A stretch of DNA of 64,000 nt from Phoronis australis (Eukaryota; Phoronida; Phoronidae): the NCBI GenBank assembly GCA_002633005.1, contig NMRA01000102.1, positions 664,345-728,344 on the forward strand. Direction: 5' to 3'. A model generated the notes under the pieces. That model ran no database searches, was not told where the DNA came from, and saw only the letters and a list, made by a program, of their open reading frames with translations. Positions 12,244 to 21,003 of the stretch are shown piece after piece (position 1 is the stretch's first letter; the number at the start of each line of letters is the position of its first letter). The position numbers and the translations under genes are program-made.

Positions 12244-12638
12244 GTAAGGCAGTACACGGTAGAGCAGGTGATTTTTTAGTGGGAACAATGTGCTCAGTTC
12301 TGCCCATTTTGAAGAACTGTGCTTCAATGATGAAGGTTTCTCCAACGTGGAAATGCAATGGCGCACAGACAGTTGCTTAGAATGTGGTTGTCGGGCAATT
12401 TCTGAGTGTCATTGTCATCATTGAGTTGTGATTAAGATATTGAAAGTGATTGTAGTAAGATAGTTCTGATCACTCTACTCTCGTACACGATGGAATGCAT
12501 GCTATCCACATGTACGTTCATAATTAACAATAGAAAATGGAATGAAGAAGTCGGGCAAATACCTTGAGGTTACTGAGCCTGGAATCCGGCACTGGGCCGA
12601 AATAATCGACGAATCACAATGGTACAAAGCTTCCATAT

Positions 12639-15071
12639 TTTGGAACAGACGACAGAAATAAAATCCAGATAGCATCTTAATAATTTCTTGACTAACGCAC
12701 TCGGCATTCGAAGAAATTAAATCAATAAGGCCGATATTCGCGACCGGGCTTTGACAGTCGGGGTAAAACTTCGGTTATAGGTTTACAGGTGCACACTAAA
12801 ATGGTTAGACAATTAAATCGGGATTCCATAAAATGTTATAATTACCACTCAGGAACGTCAGCTCTCAAACCAAATCTGTCCAAGGCGGTTTCACTCGCCG
12901 AAGACGCCACTGCTGTAGGATTGATTTCATACACCCTAAGTCTGCCTATCTATTGATGTATAACTCACTGTATTTCGCATTCACTCCTATCTTCATACCT
13001 GATTGTCTTAATAATACTCTGTAAGCTGGCTCTCTAAGTCACTGCATACATGCTGTCACCTGATCAAGGCCTTCCACTGATGACCTCACGAGGCAGGAAG
13101 TCAAAAAATTACTAATTTCCTTTAACATTAAAACTTTCTCAAGTATTTCCCAAAATAAGTGTTTCTTCAGATAAATGTTTTTGTATGAAATGGTAATGGT
13201 CTATTACCTCAAAAAGTTCATAAATCCATTGTAGAGACGCTTTAAAATCACAGCCTATGTGTTGGAATGATATGTTTCCGATCAACTAGAAAATGTACCA
13301 ATTATTTTGCCGAGTTTCTGATTTCAAACATCATCTTGCTTGACTGAGAGACATTTCACAGCATAACCACATTAGTTGGGGCGAAAACTTGAAAAAATCG
13401 AGCAAAATAAGAACAGGCTAGGGCAGCGGGGCATCCACTGGCAAAATGTTAATGAGGGGACATCTTCAGCAATGGTGGGGTAAACTTGGCGGTGGTGCAA
13501 TTTGGTAACGGCCAGGTGGCGGATAAAAACTGATGGCGACGGGTGAGGGTTGAATTCTCCTTCGGCTATGTTCGGACAATAATAGTAGTCAGTGATATCG
13601 AGACGAGGGGGTTAGGGTGTGCATGGGTATGTACTTTAAAATCATGGGCTCAGACTTGTTGACATGTACTTTAACCTCAAAATATATTTTTAAATGGTGT
13701 TTACAACTTTGGGTCCTGGGCTCAAAGTACTCTAGGGATTCTAGAAAATTTTGAGAAAAAACTGTAACAGCCAATGATATGATTGGATATGATCATTTGT
13801 TTTTTATAAACCAATCACTAAATAAGTAGAATATTATAATATGAGCTTAAGTCAACAACAAATTTACAGTAGATGCGCTACAGTAGTTGACGCATAAAGA
13901 CTTGCTAGATTGTACAGAGGCAATTGTACAACAGAGCCATCTCGTGGAAGATTCTAGAAGGGATCTTGGCAAGGGCAAGGATTAAGGAACAGGAAGTTAA
14001 CTAAGAGCTTATCACTTGCATCATGGGTAGTAAGATACTACCTGAAGTGTTGCGTCGTCAGCCAGAGATTGTTACCAGCAAGAAGATTCGCAGGTAGAAG
14101 AAATAGCCAGAGGAAATTTTGCATCACCAGTGATCAGCAAGTACGCTGTCACTACACAGTTTGTGTAGTTCGAAGATTTACCAACAGGACGGACATCCAA
14201 CAAGTGGAGAGTCCTAGCTTGGATAGCAGATAAGACATTTGACGATTTTAGTTGACTGATTGAAGTAATCTTTAAAGAGGGCTCTAGCGTAGTTACTCTT
14301 CTTTGTAGTTGATTACTTAATTAACAATATGTTTAACTTGTCTAATTAGGGGTAATCATATAATAATTTAATTACTGGGTTTGATTATTCACTCTCCATC
14401 TACGCACAATCTCAAAGCATAGCTAACTTTTAAAAAAACCGACCGTCAATCGTCTGACAGGGGGTAAAAGTCCCGGGCCCGTATCCTGTAAAGGGGAACG
14501 GCGGCAAAGTAACAAACGGACTGCTACAAATATCATTTTTCAGGAAGTTTGGTCAGTCGGCTACCATTGAGACAAAGCCTCATAACTACACGTAGACATC
14601 GTGAGAGAAGTGCCCTTTCCACATTTGTAAGCCTAACCAAATTATCTTGCTATGTTTCTTAACTAAACGTTGGCTGGTAAAAATAATACAAAAGATGGAA
14701 CAAAAAGCTACAGGGGCAGCAAAAACGGAGGGTGAACACTTTCCTAATCACAGTTTCATGAAAACGTCAAAAGAGTGGGCTTTGTAGGCAAAAGTCTGGC
14801 TAGTTTTGGCCTTGGCCCCGCCGCCGGTGATAACCAACACGGTACATGTACTACCTACATTTACAGAAATTCTGCCAACCCTTGTACACAATGTACGCCG
14901 ATATCCCCATTATTTAAAGCCATTTTCACCCATAAAGATCGGCTTGATCCATTAGTTTAATAAGGCAATTAACACTTATTTCGCAAAGGTGGGATGAAAC
15001 GGCCAAACATCGTTTTGATCAATAATGCTAAGGAAGATATAATGGGTCAAAATGGACATAATGAGTTGTAT
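12639..15071. other. non-coding stretch, no gene recognised
   Basis: Mostly AT-rich. A 20-base word at 14102-14121, beginning ATAGCCAGAGGAAATTTTGC, is shared with inverted-repeat arm A at 7326-7345 and hints at a third, short copy. A GC-rich patch near 14470-14520 contains CCCGGGCCCG but does not fold into any RNA I recognise. Confidence 0.4.
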
Positions 15072-15330
15072 TGAAGGAGAATTCCTCCCAAGAAAACAAC
15101 CTGTTTTGTATCAATTTAGATCGAGTTGTTCCACTCGATGACAGCAAGTACAGTTCGTTTACCTGACACCTGACGGCAAACGGAGGTGTTGAAATTAACG
15201 AATCAGGTCAGAGGTTCAAACGCAGTCTGTTCACTGAGTAGTTCACAACACGCTTACTGATGAATTCATCGTTTTACAACAATAAATCATCAAAATTAAT
15301 GTAAAACCCTTACATGTAGAATATTACTTT
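15072..15330 (+). repeat. dispersed repeat family H, copy A
   Basis: Shares long blocks with 27870-28165 (opposite strand) and 54938-55130. These include CCTGACACCTGA.GGCA, GGAGGTGTTGAAATTA and CAGTTCACAACACG. Copies A and B also share GTAAAACCCTTACA at the far end. Copy C begins TTAAAGGAGAATGCCAC, so the family may be a TTAA-flanked non-autonomous transposon. No coding frame. Confidence 0.7.
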
Positions 15331-15979
15331 CTCAGTCGTTATCCCCCGTATTCTAGAGTCCGAGAGGATTTTGGAGGATTATCGCCCGATTGCCCTAGAT
15401 AAGGGGGTAACGATTAAGAACACGTAATAATCTATTTATACCACACACTGAACGAGAAACATTGCAATGATGCGATCTACCTTTCCCGACTGGCTTCCGC
15501 CGGCTTTGTAACTACTTTCTAAGTCAGATGCCCAGGGTCGCAGGTCGTGACGTTTTAGAAAAGCCGAGCTATTTTTTTCAAATAATGCTTTTACTCAAAA
15601 CCAATTGAAAATTTAAACGAAATGGAAAGCAAGTGAATCTATAAATTTAGGCTTAGCAACTATTATAGCTTACTACACATTTTATCATGCTAAGCTTCGA
15701 CCGAGAAAATACTGTCTGCTAAAGTAGGTTGCCACTGGTAACTGAGTATAATGCTCGAAGGATCCCGTCGACACGATACCCGCATTCAAATTGGAGATCG
15801 GTGATTTAAAAGTGAGAGGAAATGAGTGATTAATTTCACTGAAATAAAACATCGTTTTTATGGAAATTATGCGTCTTATTTCTCATAGTCTGCAAATGTC
15901 GGTACAATGCCCTTTGTTGAACATGCGAATAATGTGCGTGCTGATTCAAGTATTCAACCTTTACGTTCGATGACGTCAG
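15331..15979. other. non-coding stretch, no gene recognised
   Basis: AT-rich flank between repeat H and the SINE-like head. Nothing recognisable on either strand. Confidence 0.35.
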
Positions 15980-16046
15980 CCTCTGAGTGGTGCAGTGGTA
16001 AAGTCGACGACTCGAATTTCTTGCGGACGGGGTTCTCAAAACATTT
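15980..16046 (+). repeat. tRNA-derived SINE head (degenerate)
   Basis: An A-box-like TGGTGCAGTGGTAAAG is followed by GACTCGAA, which resembles an anticodon loop with CGA, and then a B-box-like GGGGTTCTCAAAA at tRNA-like spacing. The acceptor stem is not paired, so this is a SINE-type tRNA relic rather than a tRNA gene. Sequence after it is shared with the second copy of the P2X7-ballast unit. Confidence 0.4.
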
Positions 16047-16109
16047 GCATTCACAAACACTCCAAAGGCATTAAAAAACTTTATTTAATGTGCCAGTTTT
16101 AGATAAGCA

Positions 16110-16574
16110 TTGGTTAGGGTGAGAATACTTCAGTTTGAAACAGAACGCCCAATAATAAACGTCAACGTGCCAACTCGCAATCCAAACTTAGATGAGTGCT
16201 CATCTGACGAAGACTTCAAAGGCCGGTCGTTAGGTTTAACAGGCTATCAGTTCAAACCGGAATACACTGATCCAGAAATACTAGAAAGGCGACGTGAACG
16301 TGCACAGACATCCGAACTGATGGAAAGTTTCGAAAACTGTTTGAATGACTTGTCATGGTTTCAGTGTGCTAACTGCACGATAATTGAAACGGCTGACGCT
16401 TGCATTTGCTGCCACGAAATTCCGAAAGTGAAACGCATTCTTGGAGAAGCGCAGATGTGTCTCACGGGCCAACCTGATTTTGAACAGCATCTAAACAGAG
16501 GTCCGCTTACGACGTTTTTTAGAGTACCAAACAGAAGCCTGACCAACGAGTCAGTCATAAAGCAGGTTAAATAA
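16110..16574 (+). CDS. P2X7 C-terminal (ballast) domain protein, element-borne
   Basis: The 154-codon open frame has an acidic lead (residues 27-36), then GLTGYQFKPEYT (42-53), an Arg/Glu helix, and a Cys-rich block WFQCANC..ADACICCHEIP with Cys 86, 89, 98, 100 and 101, then QMCLTGQPDFEQHL with Cys 117. This is the pattern of the P2X purinoceptor-7 intracellular zinc-binding domain, which in invertebrates occurs alone or in mobile-element-like proteins without a channel. No membrane segment is present here. There is no ATG at the start of the frame. Similarity to the second copy begins near 16131 after a possible acceptor (ATACTTCAG), so an upstream exon is likely. The frame ends in TAA, and a convergent ORF lies 75 bases downstream. 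The second copy (26952-27137) has lost the Cys core. Confidence 0.7.
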   Translation: MVRVRILQFETERPIINVNVPTRNPNLDECSSDEDFKGRSLGLTGYQFKPEYTDPEILERRRERAQTSELMESFENCLNDLSWFQCANCTIIETADACICCHEIPKVKRILGEAQMCLTGQPDFEQHLNRGPLTTFFRVPNRSLTNESVIKQVK

Positions 16575-16648
16575 AACGATATATGTTCTCAAGCCTTGAA
16601 TTAATTGTATTTGTTTATATTTTCAGGGCCAACTACAATTCTTCATCA

Positions 16649-16904
16649 TCAAAAACTGATCAACAACCGATGCACTTTTCTGTGCCTCCTGCCTGCCGAA
16701 CGCAAACACACTAGGCACACATCTGACTTCAGCCTCAGTCTCTTTTTTGCTGCCCCGGCATGAGGTGTTTTAATTAGCCGCCATTCGATCGTCGGTAAAA
16801 TCACTGTCGACGAAATGCAGTCCACAGACACAAAGAGAAGTTTTACGGCCTCATACTTGGTATTAACGGCGTAATTTTCATTCCCCACTACCACGAGCCA
16901 CTCC
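16649..16904 (-). CDS. conserved convergent ORF beside ballast-domain gene
   Basis: Minus-strand frame reading EWLVVVGNENYAVNTKYEAV and then a basic KKRLRLKSDVCLVCL segment with two Cys. The same product is encoded at 26685-26894 as WKWLAVVKNEKDAINTKYEAV and KKRLRLRS, again convergent to a ballast-domain ORF. I do not recognise the family. The absence of an ATG suggests it is the last exon or 3' end of a larger gene. Conservation of frame and key residues between the copies, with differences at many third positions, supports past coding function. A transposase or accessory protein tail is one possibility. Confidence 0.5.
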
Positions 16905-17454
16905 CGAAGCCTTATTGGCTCTCGAGCAAATCGAAAAAATGATATACTGGAGTTCCTCGCAGGTTCATTGTTCGCACAAGCGGGAACGATACATCACACT
17001 ATAGCGGCATTCAATCTGCAGAAGAACCACTGACGTTGCTGCGTCGTTTCTCACCTTCCTCACCGCTTAACGTGACACCTCTCGGCGAGGTAAGATCGAC
17101 CTCGTACGAGGAGATGTGGATATGGACAGATTAAGATGGTAAAAAGACTAATTAAGTTGGGTGGCATTATCCTTCAAAACATGCTTTATGTTAAATGTCT
17201 CCAGTTCTCCAGATGTCGCGAGAGTAAAAAATGGGTCTGGTGCTCGTTTAACGACCAGTTTTCACATAATCCTGTTGTAATGCGTCGCATCCAGTGGTGT
17301 GGTGCAAGCCCGTAGTCAGCATTGCGCGGAGTGTGGTTCGAATTTCTAAAGCGGTGGACCTTTTGGTCATATTTGGCCATTTTTTCTGTAGCGGTCTTAG
17401 GCAGCTAAACCCGGCAGAAAGGACATCGGTATACACTATTCCGCGTGTCAACCT
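16905..17454. other. unassigned flank with tRNA-like segment
   Basis: Around 17290-17352 lies a B-box-perfect GGTTCGAATTTC with an A-box-like TGGTGTGGTGCAAG about 40 bases before it. It is another probable tRNA-derived SINE head without stem pairing. A word near 17265-17282 (AATCCTGTTGTAAT) recurs at 50282 inside a LINE copy and, with changes, at 52531. Confidence 0.35.
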
Positions 17455-18136
17455 CTACCTTAGGTCTCTGTCGATACGCGAAATAGTGTCTCGTGGGGTA
17501 TTACTTCATGTACGCCAATCGAGGTACGTTTTGTATTTATCCCATACGCTTCGAATTAATAAGTTTCTTTCATTCTTTCGGCAGATTTTTTAAGTACTCC
17601 ACTCAGACGTTTCATGTGGCGGATCACATCCTATATGTAAGTACTTACGCGTTAGTTTGAGAGTTTTCTCTTATAAAACAGTTTTAAATGTAACGATTTA
17701 CTACTTGAAAAGAGATAAAAAAGATGAAAACAACGGAAACTGTGCATTTAACTCGTAACAACTCCTGAAAATAATTAAATAACAGCAATATTTGATATTG
17801 TCGTTAGCGAGGAATCGGCGCCTGAGTTGCACTTGCATAGGATATGATAGTCAATATTTAGCAATTGAAATCTGAGATAGAACTGTCATACACATATTAC
17901 TGTTGGGACCTGATTGCATGTTGAGTTTCATTTACACTGTTGCAATTGTATTACTTCAAACTCTAAAACTCTAACAGTTTGACGATTGAACCAGCTAACG
18001 ACGTTGAGTGGATATTGACCTACCTTTCGAACATTCCACCTCAGAAGTCACTGTTGAAGTAGTGCGGGTGGTGAATACTGAAAACATTACTACTTGGCCG
18101 TATTGCACTCGACTGATTCAACGCGTATGGGATAAA
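17455..18136 (+). repeat. repeat family E, copy R1, with inverted ends
   Basis: The body 17536-18136 is bounded by TTTATCCCATACGCTTCGAAT on the left and, inverted, TTTATCCCATACGCGTTGAAT on the right. It matches R2 (40240-40870) end to end and R3 (48890-49183, minus) over half its length. An 80-bp segment just outside the left end (17455-17535) is shared with R3 in the same relation but lies inverted at R2. The second half encodes a frame-broken peptide similar to the R2 ORF (EPANDVEWILTYL, then NTENITTWPY). Confidence 0.6.
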
Positions 18137-18164
18137 ATAGTTCCGCCGAGCAGACATTTGCAGC

Positions 18165-18425
18165 CGATTTCATAAAGCTGGTTTAAAGTTAAACCTGGTT
18201 TAAACTGGACTTAGACCGGATTTAAAGATAATCTGCATTTCATGAAGGTGGTTTAACTTTTAGACCAGTGGTTTAGTAAAACCTGGGTTAACTCAAGTCT
18301 AGACCTGGTCTCAGCCAGTTTTCATTTCACGAAAGAGGTACTGTATATATTACTTAAATCTGTATTGAGATCTTAAAACAGGTTTAACTTTAGACTTGGT
18401 CAGAGCCAGGTTTAAGACTATTAAA
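18165..18425. repeat. foldback repeat of CTGGTTTAAA motifs
   Basis: Many direct and inverted copies of ACCTGGTTTAAACTGG-like words. TAAAGTTAAACCTG near the left side recurs inverted as CAGGTTTAACTTTA near the right, so the segment can fold back. Resembles a MITE built from sub-repeats. No coding. Confidence 0.55.
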
Positions 18426-18483
18426 TATGGCAGACTTGTACGATACAGGTGCAACTGAATGATGCTGTGGTGTCCATTTACGA

Positions 18484-18855
18484 CGCAGGTTAAGAACGAA
18501 AACGGACTATTTTCAATATTCAGTTTTAGGACGACACAAGATCAAACGTAACTGGGGGAACCAAGAATTTTTAAAGGGGAGGGGGTCGGATTAAAGATTT
18601 TTAAAAGGAGGGCCTGGGTCAACGATTTGAAAATAATGGATTAGATTTCACTAAAATCAAGGAAAAAAGGGGACCGGACTCCTTGAACCCCTGGATCCGC
18701 CTATACGAAGACCACTGAAGGTTGTCCTTTGTATTTTCTCATAATATGGCGGTTCGAGCAGAGCNCGCAGGTTAAGAACGAAAACGGACTATTTTCAATA
18801 TTCAGTTTTAGGTTGTCCTTTGTATTTTCTCATAATATGGCGGTTCGAGCAGAGC
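18484..18855. repeat. direct duplication around one N with a 191-bp indel
   Basis: 18766-18855 repeats 18484-18530 joined to 18720-18764. The first copy carries about 191 extra bases (18531-18721) bordered by AGG on both sides. The N at 18765 separates the copies. The extra segment includes CCCTGGATCCGCC, akin to the hAT-like MITE ends elsewhere. Best read as two alleles, one with an insertion, placed in tandem by assembly. Confidence 0.75.
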
Positions 18856-18968
18856 CTCATCGTCGCAAGCGCTTTGCATATGACTTAAAAGGGTATCAAA
18901 TGATTATTCTGGTCGAGTTCCATCTCAATTAGTCCCCAATATAAGGTTTCCAGGCAGGGGTCCTGCCC

Positions 18969-19000
18969 CAGTGGCGGATTTAGAGGGGGCCAATTGGGTC
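18969..19000. mobile_element. single hAT-like MITE terminus
   Basis: CAGTGGCGGATTTAGAGGGG matches the terminal repeat seen at 3704 and, inverted, at 25925-25944. I cannot find the partner end nearby with confidence, so it may be a truncated element. Confidence 0.4.
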
Positions 19001-19609
19001 TTGTGAAATGTCTGTCTTGGAGCATCGACAGAGGACTGCCTGTTGAAGTTATGTGTACTGTATTTAAAGGAATGAAAACGCACACATCACATGCATGTCA
19101 ATCAACCAATCCACACAGCCATAACGTGCACTGGATGAACAACATATTCGACGATCACTTTCAGTTCGAAAATTTAAAAAGCCTGAACATCACTATCTTC
19201 TGGCAACTATCCCAAAAAATCAGGTAACAAACTTATCATTTGCTGTTTTGTTGCTCCATCAATTTTAAGCCATTTACACATTATTTTTGGGACATTTAGT
19301 TCTAGGACCACGATTCTCTATGGTACAGTTGCCACGCGGGTTCAAGTTGGTAGTCAGTCCTTTTGACTGTCAGTTACACAAAGCGTCTTCTAATCGTCGT
19401 CTGCATCTGGTACGCAAACACACAAACACATGGTCACTTGGCGAAGCTGGTCGGGTACGGCCCAAGTGATTACGTAAAGCGCTTGGATTCAGAACCAGAT
19501 TTGAAGTTTTTAACAACTTGGTTATTATTGTAGTTAGTAGTATCAGTAATAACTCAATTTTGTTGATATTGTTGTTCATCTACATGTACATGTATATCCT
19601 ATGCGTAAC
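19001..19609. other. no gene recognised
   Basis: Short overlapping open frames on both strands without family similarity. A short (TA)CATGTA-rich patch lies near 19581-19596. Confidence 0.35.
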
Positions 19610-19690
19610 GCCTGGTGGAGATGGACCTTTTCCGCGGGGATGGGGTTCGATCGAACCCCTCGAACCCCCCTGGCTACGGGCCCGGAAGTG
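19610..19690. repeat. GC-rich repeat end with perfect 18-bp palindrome
   Basis: 19642-19659 reads GGGGTTCGATCGAACCCC, a perfect palindrome. It is followed by a second GAACCCC block and TGGCTACGGGCCCGG, which on the other strand is GTAGCCAGGGGG, a terminus common in invertebrate non-autonomous transposons. Only one end is recognised. Confidence 0.45.
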
Positions 19691-20317
19691 GGGCGCACTA
19701 CACCATTTTTTTCATTTGTAGCGTAATGTCTACGTATAGTAAGCTTGGATATAGTGTGGCGTAGACGTACGTAGAGGCAATACGGCGATCGCCTCAAACA
19801 TCGTCTTGAGACGATGGCAATCGTCAACAGTGGCGACGCAAAGTGTTCTTTTGTGGGCAAACGTTGAAGCAGTGCTATATTCTCGCGGTAAAACTAAATG
19901 CAGTCTTACAGGGATACTTACCGGTATGTAATCGTCTGTTGCGCAGGCATTGCCCGTTATCTTCCGTTTGAAACTTACCTGCTCTCTCATATGGGGTTGC
20001 ATTGGATACAAGCACACGCAGCTTTCTGTGTGCAACAGTTTTAATGCGCGACTTTGTTTGACTACCTTTCCTAGACGTTAAGTCACATTCGACGTTCCGT
20101 TAGTCACACGTTAATAGTTCTTTAAAGTAACTACATGTAGATGTTCCATCGACGGTAGTTTGGACAGATAAAACGTATTTTAAATTTACTAATTGTGTCA
20201 TGAAATAACTCAAATTTGTCATTGTTGTTTACTTATCAGCAAATAATGAGTACATTAATAGGACAAGAAAAATAAGACATGGGTATCATGCTCATATATG
20301 TAAGTTTTGAAGGAGAA
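19691..20317. other. no gene recognised
   Basis: Nothing beyond short overlapping frames on the minus strand. Composition is near the window average. Confidence 0.3.
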
Positions 20318-20632
20318 ATGGCGACAGAGGAGTTTGAGAACCAAGCTTATTCCACATATTTACTGGGGAAGACCAATATATCACATGAGCGACCCCAGAA
20401 TAGTAGTTATCACTATTTAAACCATAACACAACTTTCTCAGTAAAACTAGTGGGAAAATTCTATAGTTCCCAGCTGAAAATCAAATTTAATTGCTTAATC
20501 TACAAGGAAACTAACGCGCTAGCACGTGTGTGTACACTTACAGCAGGCTTAAGCGTACCGAGCAAGCCTATTTTATTCTGGCAAGAATATTCATTGCATC
20601 CCGAGTGCCAAATATCATTGCGTATTTTTTAA
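20318..20632 (+). CDS. unrecognised ORF, 105 codons from ATG
   Basis: Opens GAAATGGCG (fair context) with MATEEFENQAYSTYLLGKTN and remains open to TAA at 20632. Composition is polar, with several Asn and Tyr, two potential N-glycosylation sites and no clear signal or membrane segment. No family recognised, no neighbour suggests a role, and the length is within what chance allows in this sequence. It could equally be a first exon read through into an intron. Confidence 0.15.
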   Translation: MATEEFENQAYSTYLLGKTNISHERPQNSSYHYLNHNTTFSVKLVGKFYSSQLKIKFNCLIYKETNALARVCTLTAGLSVPSKPILFWQEYSLHPECQISLRIF

Positions 20633-21003
20633 ATGATGGGGTGGTTTGGAACATCAATTTCATTCTTGGTTTTAGTTGATAAGTTCGTGTATAGGCGCAT
20701 GCATCTAATTCCGAATACAGACGTGGCTTCGATACGCTCAAACGCGGTAAAATGTAAAAAGACATGGAATATCGGCAATTGCATTTTGTGAGAAATGGAA
20801 ATATTAATTTTTTTAGAAAAATGCCTGTGGGGGAAGCTGTCATTACAAAGTTACATTTTTACATTTTTGATAATTCAGTGATGCCACATACTTCTGCAAG
20901 ACTAGAAAAAAGATTCAATTCTTTAGTAATCAGGTATTTCGATGTAGGATATATACCAAGCTTCAGCGAGTAGCGAATCCAGAAATTCGAGTTGTGGAAA
21001 TGG
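20633..21003. other. no gene recognised
   Basis: Short frames only. This is the left flank of the TTAA-bordered transposon. Confidence 0.3.

Larger units (their letters stand above)
11514..12638. repeat. 562-bp direct duplication around one N (probable allelic copies)
   Basis: 11514-12075 and 12077-12638 are the same 562-base sequence with about ten substitutions and no length change, separated only by the N at 12076. Equal lengths abutting a one-base gap, with divergence of about 2 percent, are what unmerged haplotypes look like. A true tandem duplication would not be expected to break exactly at an unknown base. Everything inside, including the THAP-like exon, should be counted once. Confidence 0.85.

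Noticed and set aside
13070-13106. Hammerhead-ribozyme-like CTGATGACCTCACGAGG near a GGAAG
   Set aside because: The conserved GAAA of the core and stems I/III are not present, so the match is to the CTGATGA word only.
14470-14520. GC-rich patch as ribosomal or other structured RNA
   Set aside because: No conserved rRNA or small-RNA motif recognised.
17335-17346. tRNA gene suggested by a perfect B box
   Set aside because: No acceptor or T-arm pairing; at most a SINE head.
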